A DNA stretch of 64,000 bases from Symsagittifera roscoffensis (taxonomy: Eukaryota; Xenacoelomorpha; Acoela; Convolutidae), in the NCBI RefSeq assembly GCF_963678635.1, contig NC_087063.1, positions 77,457,617-77,521,616 of the forward strand, in the 5' to 3' direction. Shown in pieces: positions 22,310-33,177 of the stretch; position 1 is the stretch's first letter; each line of letters begins with the position of its first letter. The position numbers were made by a program, and so were the translations under genes. The notes under the pieces are model-generated. The model made no database searches and was not told where the DNA came from. It worked only from the letters and a program-made list of their open reading frames with translations.

Positions 22310-22800
22310 GAAGTAGACGTTGTCCGACCTAAAAGCGGACGGTGTACCGCGGCCGTCTATGAACCGCTCTGTGCTCATCGCACAAGTGCTTGTAACCAAG
22401 AAAGATAGGACTTTAATATGGAAGGAACGGGAAGTTAGACAGCCGAACGAAAGTGTTCATCGTTTCTCCGAACATGTTTATAATGTGGTGGGGACCAAAG
22501 TAGTTCACAAGCAATTGCTGAAGGGTGGTTGCTTAAACCCCAAACGTTCAACGGGAAAATCCGACATCATCGGGTTTATCGTAGCAGTTTTTCAAATATG
22601 GCAAAAGTCACCATTGCTTTTGTTGGTTAATGGTGCAGAACGCAACTTGAGTACAGCGAAGCGCAACTGAGTCATATTAACGGTTGACGAACATCCAAGA
22701 TTAGAAGATGCTTTGAAGTCTGTTTTCGACAAGCGCTTAATACGGCTTTTGGATCTGAAAACAGGATCTGAATTTCGTATTTGAAAACAGCAACTCAAGT
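22310..22800 (-). pseudogene. BEL/Pao integrase fossil, copy 1
   Basis: Reading the minus strand gives, across frames, islands that line up with the integrase of the intact BEL/Pao element: RIKRLSK, RFAVLKLRS, PVERLGFKQPPFSNC, a YFGP core, then HIKVL and ERFIDGRGTPSAF ending in SDN. The order is that of the intact protein. The first catalytic Asp has become Asn in the YFGP island (VNYFGP). Several stops and at least one frameshift interrupt it. It is a decayed piece of a different BEL/Pao copy, antisense to the unit, with no LTR visible nearby. Nothing functional is expected. Confidence 0.8.
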
Positions 22801-23228
22801 TCCTTTGATAATGATTTTTATCGGAAAATCAAAAACAATTTTTCTTTCGCAATTTTAAGTTCGACCGGCGGGTTGTTACCGCATCTGAGTTACAAAAAAG
22901 TTTTTGACCGGGGAGTACTCGCAACCAGTACGAGAGAATGCGTTGCAAATAGCCAAAAAAGATAAAAGCGATGAACCGTTTTGTAGAAGCACGGGTAGTA
23001 CTACCTATAAAAATAACGGTGATCTAAAAAAAATCATCAACAGTTCTTTGAACACGATTTTTGCTATTGACGTTCGTTGAAGGTTTGAATTGCTAATTTA
23101 CCAAAAGTAATAAAACAAAATGAAAATATTTTTTCTAAAAATTGAAATTTTTTATGAAAGTCATCCCCCAGAGGAGACTGGCCCGAGAACCCAACAACTT
23201 CTTTCAAATTCTCAGCTGAAATGCTTCG
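22801..23228. other. Right part of duplicated unit, copy 1
   Basis: Contains a short stretch resembling repeat A (about 23113-23175, AATGAAAATATTTTTTC...). No gene is seen. The unit ends at 23228. Confidence 0.4.
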
Positions 23229-23240
23229 GTTTTAGTGTCT
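23229..23240 (+). other. 12-bp filler at the duplication junction
   Basis: GTTTTAGTGTCT lies between the two unit copies and is absent from the outer left border. It resembles the sequence just outside the right border (GTTCCGGTGTCC) at 8 of 12 positions. It may be templated filler from end-joining repair. Confidence 0.8.
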
Positions 23241-23283
23241 AGACCTGGCAATTTTCAAGGGACCACTCTATCATAGTAGTATA

Positions 23284-24012
23284 CCCGTACCAGGAAAATT
23301 CTTTATTTCTAACCTGAAATACTTTGTATCTAATCTAATTTCTGATCAGAAATTTTTTTGAAATGTTGGCTCTTTTTCCTTCCCTCCCACCTGCAAATTT
23401 TTTTACTAGTGAAGTGACTGTTCACATTAACCGATCATTCTGTAATTATACATGCGGACTAATTAGGATGAGGATGTGCAATACACATTTGATCTTCATA
23501 TTTAACCTTGTAAAACCACTCGTTGCATCATAAAATTGATGGTCGTGGGAGGTTGGAGGGGGAAGGAATAAGAGCCGAAATGTTTAAATAAAGCATGTAT
23601 TTTCTTTAAATTCTTTGTTTCTCATCCTAATCCTTATCAGAAATTAGCTAAATCTAGGATATTTTTAGCTAGAAAAAAGGTTGGCCTAGAACCTGTGAGT
23701 CTCTGACTCATTGACGTTTGCTCTATCCACTAGGCTACAGACCTTGATGGAGGAAACTAGTTTTAGCAGTATAACACTTGTCTTAAAAAAAGTGTAAGTT
23801 TGCATTGTATTGCTACTGTTATTTTGTATAATCGAAGCATGTTTATTTCTCGTTGCGATTGAGCAGTGAAATGATTTCTGGTTAATTTTTTTCCAGAAAG
23901 TTTTTATTTTTAAACTAGAAAAGAAATAGATCACTTCTGCACGGAAAACACGAGAAAATAGATAAGCTACATAAAATTTCTATCTAGAAAAACAGCGTCC
24001 GTTGGGTACGGG
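23284..24012. mobile_element. Repeat R2, copy 2
   Basis: Duplicate of 16371-17099, containing MITE D (23368-23576) and the tRNA-like segment (23681-23744, minus strand). Confidence 0.65.
23368..23576. mobile_element. MITE D, copy 2 (hAT-like)
   Basis: Duplicate of 16455-16663 with the same GAAATGTT flanks. Confidence 0.8.
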
Positions 24013-24057
24013 TATTGATTTGAGTCAATTTAAGTAGTAAATGAATCTGCCGAAGAA

Positions 24058-24103
24058 AGTTCCGCAAAACAAACTTGGTATACCAAGTCTGTTTTGCGGA
24101 ACT
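24058..24103. repeat. 46-bp near-perfect palindrome, copy 2
   Basis: Duplicate of 17145-17190. Confidence 0.9.
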
Positions 24104-25927
24104 ATTTTCGGTAGAATAACTTTTTGGTGTGCGGAAAAATCTTTCAGCAAAACGAACTTACGCCAGAGATTTGATGTGAATGACCTGAATCATCTAAAAG
24201 GCAAATGTATAACGAAACGCCAAAAAATTGCAGATCAAATTCAGCCGTGGTTTATATTCATAATTTGAGTTTGAATTGATTTTTGTGGTAATTTACTGCT
24301 CGAATGGTGCGTGAGATAATCAAACACAAGGACGATAGATAATAATCCTAACTGCTTTGCAACGAGCAACACTGAAAAACCTTACTGCTAGTTAAATTGA
24401 GCTTTATGAAAACAGCTGCATAATCTAATAGCTGTTTTTTGATAGCTTTGCCTATAGTTTCTTATTTTTTCACATGATCTACCAATTATTTGCACTAATT
24501 CATACCGAACTTAACCATGGAACGCTGCTGTTCTTTAAAGATAGGTTGAAGCTAGTTTTGATTATTTCTTGGTTAATGTTTGACTCAATACATGGAAAAA
24601 TTTTGAGAGTTGTTTTTGAAGGTCAAGAAATAGAGTAATTACTTTTCAGCTGAGTTTCATTGCTTTGTAGCGGGAGAAACTTTTGTTCGGGAAAACTAGT
24701 TCTCAAAACAACAAAAAACAGCACAATTTTTTTAAAAAAATTGTTTTGTTTCTTTATAATCTTTGTTTTTTATTTTGCGGAGACAATTGTAGTAAATATT
24801 TGCCTAACTTACTTCATTTTTCAGCCAATTTATCGTCATTTTCAAAAAAGTATGTTAACAAAAAGCATAAATAAAGATTCGCTTAGGCGGATAGAGGTCA
24901 GCAAGGCCATTGGCAGGCCGTCAGACAAAAAATCAAACCTCAAGGACTAAATATTGCTTTACCATGTCCCTATGTTATGGTGGCAACCACATTAAATTTT
25001 AACCCGAAGCCTTAAAATTTACAAGTAACTCAAACATCACTAATCTATACCCGTGTGTTTACATTCTGTAAATAAGTATCAATCTGCTTGTAAATTCTCG
25101 TGTATTCAGTTTTTCGGGTTCTACACATGCTGGTTTTATTTAAATTTCTTAAAACTTTGAAGCCTGCCTTCTCTGTTGACGCTTGAAATAAGACTGAACT
25201 AGTGCCACTCATTTTGAGGACAAGTTGGCCAAGTGCTTTAAGCTAATGGAACGCCATAAATAGTTAGATCATTCCGACGCTTGATCGAGTCCTCCAGGCC
25301 AGTTGCTGATACATGTATTAAAACTGCAGTTTTAAAGGAAAAAAAATTGGGACATGCGGGGATCATCCCTCACAGACAGTTTTTCGCAACGCAATTCGGG
25401 GATTCAAAACCGCTCTTAAATGCTTTATTTACCCGCACTGACAGAAATGGTTTCCGGTCGATTTAAATTGATTTAAAATCGATTTTAAATCGATTTTAAA
25501 TCGATTTAAATCGATTAACCATGTACATTTTACGAACTCAAACGGATTTTAAATCAATTTAAATCAATTTTTTTGAAAATTTTAAATCGATTTAAGTGTC
25601 TAAAAAATCGATTTAAATCGATTTGGATGGATTTTCCGACTCACTAAAATCCATAGGAATCTCACTTAAATCCATCAGAATCTCACTTAAATCCATTTTA
25701 AATCGATTTAAATTGATGTTTTTGAAAATTTTATATCGATTTAAGTGTCTAAAAAATCGATTTAAATCGATTTCGATGGATTTTAGTACACACTAAAATC
25801 GATTTTTTTTTGCTAACAAGGCAAAAAAAAACATGCAATTTAGAAAACTAATTGAAAAACTTTATTCTTGATTTTTTAAATAAAAACACACGTGCCAGAT
25901 ATTTCAGAATTCAAGAAATAAATAAAA

Positions 25928-26613
25928 AAAGTTGATATAAATCAGATTTTGTGCAAAAAAATATGTAACAAATCAAGAAAATTGTCAAAAGAAACCAGAA
26001 TTTGAGCTCAAAAATATGCAATGAAATCATAGAAAATCATCATTGTAAATCAGATTTTGTGCATTAACATATGTAACAAATCAAAAAAATTGTCAAAATA
26101 AACCAGATTTTGAGCCAAAAAATATGCAATCAAATCATAGAAAATCATCATTGTAAATCAGATTTTGTGCATTAACATAAGTAACAAATCAAGAAAATTG
26201 TCAAAATAAACCAGATTTTGAGCTCAAAAATATGCAATGAAATCATAGAAAATCATCATTGTAAATCAGATTTTGTGCATTAACATATGTAACAAATCAA
26301 GAAAATTGTCAAAATAAACCAGATTTTGAGCTCTAAAATATGCAATGAAATCATAAAAAATCATCATTGTAAATCAGATTTTGTGCATTAACATATGTAT
26401 CAAATCAAGAAAATTGTCAAAATAAACCAGATTTTGAGCTCAAAATTATGCAATGAAATCATAGAAAAACATCATTGTAAATCAGATTTTGTTCATTAAC
26501 ATATGTAACAAATCAAGAAAATTGTCAAAATAAACCAGATTTTGAGCTCAAAAATATGCAATGAAATCATCGAAAATCATCATTGTAAATCAGGTTTTGA
26601 GTTCAAAAAATGT
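25928..26613 (+). repeat. 108-bp tandem array, copy 2
   Basis: Duplicate of the array at 19015-19700, with the same unit variants in the same order. Confidence 0.9.
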
Positions 26614-27192
26614 TCCATTCTTAAGATTGTTTTGCTTCTTTTTCTTTTGAATGTGACGTTCATTTGTTGCATTGACATTCATTTGTTGCCTAAGAAAGGA
26701 GCAAAATTCAGCTATTGAGTAACATAAAAATGAAACAAAATTATCAAATTTTTGAATAATCAAAAATAACCAACTTTAGTTCAAAACGTAGAAAAGACTT
26801 TATATGCGTTGGAATACGCATCTCAACAAAGTGAGAAGAATCCAGACCCCACCTACTTCGAGATACTTGACAAGACCACTGGTATGTATGATGTAGTCAT
26901 CACTCACGCTATCACTACCGGCTCTAATTATTACTCCCGGATCTGCAATGTCCAACAAAATAGTCATTTTAGTAGGGCCGGTAGCTCACTAAGAGAAGCA
27001 AGACCGCTCGTATCAGGGCGAAGCTTTGAATGTTCCGACTGCTTTTTAAGGTCTATGGAGCATTAATAAAATGAAAAATATCAATGTAATAGATAAAACA
27101 AAAATAAAATTTTTTGAAAAAATTTGAGATTTTATCTAAAAACATCCCCCCACACGCCATATTAAGTACAAAGTAATTAAAATAAGGTAAAT

Positions 27193-28078
27193 AAGTGCTA
27201 ATCAAGCTACGATATTGGGCTACAGATAGCAACAAACTTTTTTGAATAGTTCTTCGAGACAGAAACAAGCAAAGCCGTGGGAAGAAACACGATTTTCCGA
27301 AAAAATCAGTTTTTCCCTAAAAAATTAAATACCCAAATACTAAGACGAAATAAACAGTGGCCATTATATCAAAATCAAGCTATGATTTTGCGCTACAGAT
27401 AGCAACAAACATTTTTGAATAGTTCTTCGAGACACAGGAGAAATAAGCAAAGCAGTGGGACGAGCCACGATTTTTCAAAAAAAAAAACAATTTTTTCACT
27501 AAAAAATTAATTACCTAAAAACTAGGAAGATTTAACCAATGTCCATTATATCAATATCAACCTACGATATTGAGCTACAGAAAGCAACAAACATTTTTGA
27601 ATAGTTCTTCCAGACAGAGGAGAAATAAGCAAAGCCGTGGGACGAAACACAATTTTTCAAAAAAAACAATTTTTCACTAAAAAATTATTTACCCAAAAAC
27701 TAGGACGAAAAAACCAGTGGCCATTATATCAAAATCAAGCTATGATTTTAGGCTACAGATTGCAACAAACATTTTTGAATAGCTCTTCGAGACAGAGGAG
27801 AAATAAACAAAGCCGTGGGACGAAACACGATTTTTCAAAAAAAAAACAATTTTTCACTAAAAAATTATTTACCCAAAAACTAGGAGGAAATAACCAGTGG
27901 CCATTATATCAATATCAAGCTATGATATTGGGCTACAGATAGCAACAAACATTTTTGAATAGTTCATCGAGACAGAGGAGAAATGAGCAAAGCCGTGGGA
28001 CGAAATACGATTTTTCAAAAAAAAACAATTTTTCACTAAAAAATTGATTACCTAAAAACTAGGCAGATTTCACCCAAG
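27193..28078 (+). repeat. ~180-bp tandem array, copy 2
   Basis: Duplicate of the array at 20280-21165. Confidence 0.9.
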
Positions 28079-29222
28079 ATTCTCTCCGAGGCGTAGCGAG
28101 AGTCTCTGTATCCTCCGGGGGGAGGTATTTTACAAGCATTTTAGTCAATTTAACAAGCATTAATTTTACTAGGGTTAGTTTTGCAAGCATTTTAGTCAAA
28201 TTTGGTATTTGTAACGACACGTAACAAAAATTTTCATTCTTTTTTCTGTGATTCGAAAATTTGAAGGAAAAAAAAGAAGTGGAAAAAAATCGATTTAAAT
28301 CGATTTAAAATCGATTTGGATCGATTTCATTTTAGGTCAGATTTAAGATCCATTCAAATCGATTTGAAATCGACTGGAATCGATTTTTTTTAGTGTTGAA
28401 ATTAAATCGATTTAAATCGATTTAAAATAAAATCGATGTGATTAACTTACTTTTTTTACAACTTAAATCGATTTCAATCTAATCTGCATACTTTTTTCAT
28501 ACTAAAATCGATCGAAATCCATTTTTGTCAGTGCGGGTAGTTTCGGCATTCCATTAGCTTGTATCGCTTTGCCAACGTGCCTTGAAAAGGAATGCTGAGT
28601 TTGCCGGACGAGGTACGTAGAAGAACAGAGTGGAGAAGAACAGGATGAGAGCGAGCGGAAGAGAGCGAGCGGGTAGTAGCCCATTGGGCTGTTCGACTCA
28701 ACTACTTATACTATATCATCAGTCTTGAGTTCAAGCTCAGGTGAAGAGCATCACTTCTTACGCTTGCTGAGAGGGGACATACTTCCTCAGCTAACGTGAA
28801 CGTATAGTATGTCTTTCGCGTACGATTGTGCACTGATATGCCGTTTCTATTAGATATGCCGTTTCTACTGATATGCCGTTCCGGTCAAAACATTTGTCAG
28901 CTATTAGAGATAGAAAACTTGCGCCTTGACGTCCAAGCCGAAAATGGTTAAGAGAGTGCTTCTAGATTGATAGGGTCCGAGCTAACTGGAGTAATTTTTC
29001 TGAATTCAATCAACTTTTCCGAACGCAAAAAGTTGTACTGAGAACTTCGTTAGTCAGTTTATGTGAGAAGAACCTATTATTAAAATGAAGACTTCACGGC
29101 AGCTGCGTACCAATCTTTCCTATGACCCAGCATGATGCGGGGCTCCTGGATGATTATATTTCACTTTTTTCTCATATGTATCAGGAGGTATGATGCTCGC
29201 TTATTCCACTCATGGATGCATA

Positions 29223-29713
29223 GAAGTAGACGTTGTCCGACCTAAAAGCGGACGGTGTACCGCGGCCGTCTATGAACCGCTCTGTGCTCATCGCACAAGT
29301 GCTTGTAACCAAGAAAGATAGGACTTTAATATGGAAGGAACGGGAAGTTAGACAGCCGAACGAAAGTGTTCATCGTTTCTCCGAACATGTTTATAATGTG
29401 GTGGGGACCAAAGTAGTTCACAAGCAATTGCTGAAGGGTGGTTGCTTAAACCCCAAACGTTCAACGGGAAAATCCGACATCATCGGGTTTATCGTAGCAG
29501 TTTTTCAAATATGGCAAAAGTCACCATTGCTTTTGTTGGTTAATGGTGCAGAACGCAACTTGAGTACAGCGAAGCGCAACTGAGTCATATTAACGGTTGA
29601 CGAACATCCAAGATTAGAAGATGCTTTGAAGTCTGTTTTCGACAAGCGCTTAATACGGCTTTTGGATCTGAAAACAGGATCTGAATTTCGTATTTGAAAA
29701 CAGCAACTCAAGT
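29223..29713 (-). pseudogene. BEL/Pao integrase fossil, copy 2
   Basis: Duplicate of 22310-22800, with the same stops and frameshift. Confidence 0.8.
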
Positions 29714-30141
29714 TCCTTTGATAATGATTTTTATCGGAAAATCAAAAACAATTTTTCTTTCGCAATTTTAAGTTCGACCGGCGGGTTGTTACCGCATCTG
29801 AGTTACAAAAAAGTTTTTGACCGGGGAGTACTCGCAACCAGTACGAGAGAATGCGTTGCAAATAGCCAAAAAAGATAAAAGCGATGAACCGTTTTGTAGA
29901 AGCACGGGTAGTACTACCTATAAAAATAACGGTGATCTAAAAAAAATCATCAACAGTTCTTTGAACACGATTTTTGCTATTGACGTTCGTTGAAGGTTTG
30001 AATTGCTAATTTACCAAAAGTAATAAAACAAAATGAAAATATTTTTTCTAAAAATTGAAATTTTTTATGAAAGTCATCCCCCAGAGGAGACTGGCCCGAG
30101 AACCCAACAACTTCTTTCAAATTCTCAGCTGAAATGCTTCG

Positions 30142-30626
30142 AGTTCCGGTGTCCGAATGGTTGTCGCCACTTGCGATATGAGACCTCTCATCAACTGTGG
30201 TCTAATCGAAAATCTCTGCCACTCAATTGGCGACAAAGACGGGGATATTCTCTTACGAGAAAAACCTCTGAAGCACTTTAGTGCTATCAGATCACTTGAA
30301 TACGTTAACAACCTCAATCTTTTACGCTTTTTGTAAATCTTCACGATGACGAAAAGCAGGAAGAACTGCCTGTCATTCCAACAATTGGCATTGCCTTTGC
30401 AAAAGTAATCCTGTCCTTGTCAGAGACCAAATAAGTTTAAGGATCTTCAGTATCTAAAGTTCGAACACGAAAAACGCACCCGTTCAAAAACTTCCTGGCT
30501 TAACAACAAACTTGTGCAACTCAACATTCTCGACTGGAACATCGAAATAAAACCGCGAGATGGCGATATGACTCTTTCGATGAGTCTTTGCTCTGCTGGA
30601 TGAATTCTGATAGAAATAAACCAAAA
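30142..30626. other. Unique DNA right of the duplication, possible gene remnant
   Basis: A plus-strand frame at about 30179-30334 reads MRPLINCGLIENLCHSIGDK and onward without a stop to a TAA, and a later one reads KTSWLNNKLVQLNILDWN. Neither is recognised. They may be exon remnants, but no splice sites or family features confirm this. Confidence 0.25.
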
Positions 30627-31159
30627 AAGACTGCTCGTATATCAGGGCAAAGCCCTGAATGTTCCGACTGCCTTTTAAGGTTTATGGAGCAGTAATAACA
30701 TTTAAAAATTAAATGTAATAAAACAAAATGAAAATATTTTTTCTAAAAATTGAAATTTTTTTATGAAAGTCATCCCCCAACACGCCATATAAAGTACAAA
30801 AAATTAGATTTCGCTCCTTGTAACAAATCAGTTATGGCAAATAAGCTTCTTTCAACCAATTTGGAACGATTTCTAAGACGGATTAAATCTCCGCTTACGC
30901 GTTAATAGCGCGAAATATATCGCGCGTTAATTGTCCCAACTTGGCCAAAATGGCAATCTTTAAACCCCCATAACTTTACAAAAAAAGATCACAGGTGAAA
31001 TATCTTTTCAAATTTGAGCTCAAGACAACAATACCTTTCGAATGATATAAAAAAAATTCCGTCAAAATGTCTAGTTAAAAAGTCGAAATTTGTCTGAAGA
31101 AAAAAAAACCGACCCCGAGCACAAATATTCCGTTACTTTCGTATCGAAAGTCGGAACAA
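30627..31159 (+). repeat. Dispersed repeat A, copy 2
   Basis: Full-length copy from AAGACTGCTCGTAT to AAAGTCGGAACAA. It is followed directly, head to tail, by copy 3. Confidence 0.85.
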
Positions 31160-31653
31160 CAAGACTGCTCGTATCAGGGCGAAGCCTTGAATGTTCCGAC
31201 TGCCTATTAATATAATGGAGCAGTAATAACATCAAAAAATTTGAAAAAAAAAAATAAAACAAAACTAAAATTTTGTTTTCTAAAATTTGAGATTTTTTGT
31301 GAAAGTCATCCCCCCACACGCCATATAAAGTACAAAGTGATAGATTTCACTTCTAGTAACAAATCATTTATGGCAAATAAGCTTCCTTTAACCAATTTGG
31401 AACGATTTCTAAAACGGATTAAATCTACGCTTACGCGTTAATAGCGCGAAATATATCGCGCGTTAATTAACCCAAATTCTCCAAAATGGCAATCTTTAAA
31501 CCCCCATAACTTTACGACAAACGATCACAGGTGAAATATCTTTTCAAAATTGAGCTCAAGACAACAATACCTTTCGAATGATATTTAAAAAAATCTGTCA
31601 AAAATGGCTAGTTAAAAAGTCGAAATTTGTCTGAAGAAAAAAAAACCCACCCC
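31160..31653 (+). repeat. Dispersed repeat A, copy 3, left part
   Basis: Begins CAAGACTGCTCGTATCAGGG at the end of copy 2 and is cut by E2 at ACCCC (31649-31653). It resumes at 38962. Confidence 0.88.
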
Positions 31654-31933
31654 TGTGGTGCGTCGTTGTTTAAACTTTAACATGAGGTCAACAGTGTGCT
31701 AGCTATTCGGGCTAAATTCCATTATCGGTCAAGGTCGTTACCGACCTGCCAATCCACTCTAGTCTTAACAGCATGCGCTCTCTATTCATTCTCTTCAACT
31801 TATGAAAGATTTAAGTTGTATTTACTTCAATTGTCATGACATAATTTAAATACTAAACTATCTATATTATTTATATGATAACATAACAGGGAGAATTGAT
31901 TCATGTTTTACAACTGTCTTTCGACATTTCACA
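31654..31933 (+). repeat. 5' LTR of Gypsy E2
   Basis: 280 bp, ending ACA at the primer site. Contains a TATA-like TATATTATTTATATG stretch near 31862-31876. It has TGAGGTCA at 31683-31690 where the 3' LTR has a perfect TGACGTCA. An ATG at 31903, in frame with gag, is TTG in the 3' LTR. Confidence 0.95.
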
Positions 31934-33177
31934 TGGCGCAGCCAGCAGTTTCGACCTCAGAGGATCGAACTGACCTGTTGGGCGTATCCGTATTTTGGCA
32001 TAAACCAACTGCGGACCCACCACATAGCTGGGATTCGTGGATAGGTCAATTCAATTTGGCAATCACTCTGAGAGAGAGATGTGATCCACGCGAGTTATTA
32101 AAACCTCCGGGTGTCGTACACGACGATCCTGCTCCAAAACCAGAAGTTGTGGGGGTGGATGAAGATGCTGCAGCAATCGCAAGTCGTATTGCACGTAATG
32201 ACGCGGCAGTCCGGAAAGTCACGGAAATGAATGAAGAGCGCCGGGCGAAAGGTCCCCGAGTTGCACCAGGAGTGTTTTATTTCGAGGTTGAACAACGTGT
32301 TAAATCTCGTTTATTTTTCTCGCTCGGCTCAGAAGGGAGGAAAAGATTCCTCCAAAGTTATCCACATGCGGATCTGAGTGAATTAACGTTTCGGGAATTC
32401 CATGAATTCTGTGTTCTCCTGTTCAGAAAGGAGAAAAATTTCATTATCGAACGTATGCAAATATACAACGCGGTACATTCAGACCGAGAAAGTTTGGAAG
32501 CATTCTATTTACGTTTGACGGGACAAGCCGCCCTGTGTGGATGGACTATCGATCAAGAAAAGGAAGTCGTAAGAGATATCTTCATTGCCAAAATGAGATA
32601 TAAGGATATTCAGAGAGAATTGTGTATTCATCCAGGTGCTACTCCGGAGGATTCTCTGAAATCAGCTTTACTGCAAGAAAAGGGAGCACAAACGGCCACC
32701 GATTTGCAAAGGCAACTCGGGAGTTCGTCGTCGTCGGGCAATTATTCCCAGGCAGGTGCTACCTTGGGTCAGAATTCCCGGATAAAACAGGAACCTACCT
32801 TCTCTGTCCAGGGTAGGAAACTTTCGGACAGGATTAATCGGGCACAGACTAGTAAGAAAAAGGGGATCAACGAGAAATCGAAGTCGTGTTATTTCTGTGG
32901 TAACAGGTTCTCAACAAACCACAAGCAGAGTTGTCCAGCCAGAAATGTTACTTGCAAGAACTGTGACAAAAAGGGTCACTTTGCCAAATGTTGTAATTCT
33001 AAGAATGTAGCGAACGTGGAAGCTGAGTCAGATGAGACAGTGGAAGAAACTTGTAATTTCATCACGTCCGATAGTGAGTCGGAATTCACTGTTTTATCTG
33101 TAGCAGCAGAGAAACCAAGTCTCCCAATTAGGTCAGTGAAAAAGTTGGAGGTGGTCAATGCCGCCACGGGCAAGTAA
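31903..33177 (+). pseudogene. E2 gag with nucleocapsid
   Basis: The frame opens at an ATG inside the 5' LTR, but the start matching E1 is the ATG at 31933, which is made of the last LTR base and the primer site (MAQPAV). This Gag is uninterrupted, unlike that of E1. Residues counted from 31903: EDRTDLLG near 19, IKQEP at 294, and zinc knuckles from C329 (C-X2-C-X8-H-X3-C) and C351 (C-X2-C-X4-H-X4-C). A TAA at 33175-33177 interrupts the passage to protease where E1 reads through with a proline codon; the frame continues beyond. Gag and Pol thus share one frame in both elements. Confidence 0.85.
31934..31948 (+). promoter_or_regulatory. Primer-binding site of E2 (candidate tRNA-Ser)
   Basis: TGGCGCAGCCAGCAG directly after the LTR, identical to E1. 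It overlaps the first gag codons. Confidence 0.7.

Larger units (their letters stand above)
16328..23228 (+). repeat. 6.9-kb tandem duplication, copy 1
   Basis: All stretches compared between this segment and 23241-30141 are identical at a constant offset of 6,913 bp, and every encoded frame in one copy has an exact counterpart in the other. The left border is AGACCTGGCAA after CTCAAG (16322-16327). The right border is ATGCTTCG at 23228. It contains part of element C, elements R2, D and B2, two satellites, a palindrome and an integrase fossil. Confidence 0.93.
25432..28537. mobile_element. TA-flanked inverted-repeat element B3 (duplicate of B2)
   Basis: Same element as 18519-21624, carried along by the tandem duplication, with the 108-bp array at about 25928-26613 and the ~180-bp array at about 27193-28078. 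Confidence 0.78.
23241..30141 (+). repeat. 6.9-kb tandem duplication, copy 2
   Basis: Second copy of 16328-23228 at offset 6,913, identical wherever compared. The match ends at 30141; the following AGTTCCGG is unique. Confidence 0.93.

Noticed and set aside
22320-22670. 116-codon plus-strand frame in the duplicated unit
   Set aside because: It is the antisense shadow of the BEL/Pao integrase fossil; the minus strand carries the recognisable similarity.
16328-30141. The 6.9-kb identity as a pure assembly artefact
   Set aside because: Possible, but the 12-bp filler at the junction and different outer borders are hard to get from simple read collapse. Kept as a finding to verify.
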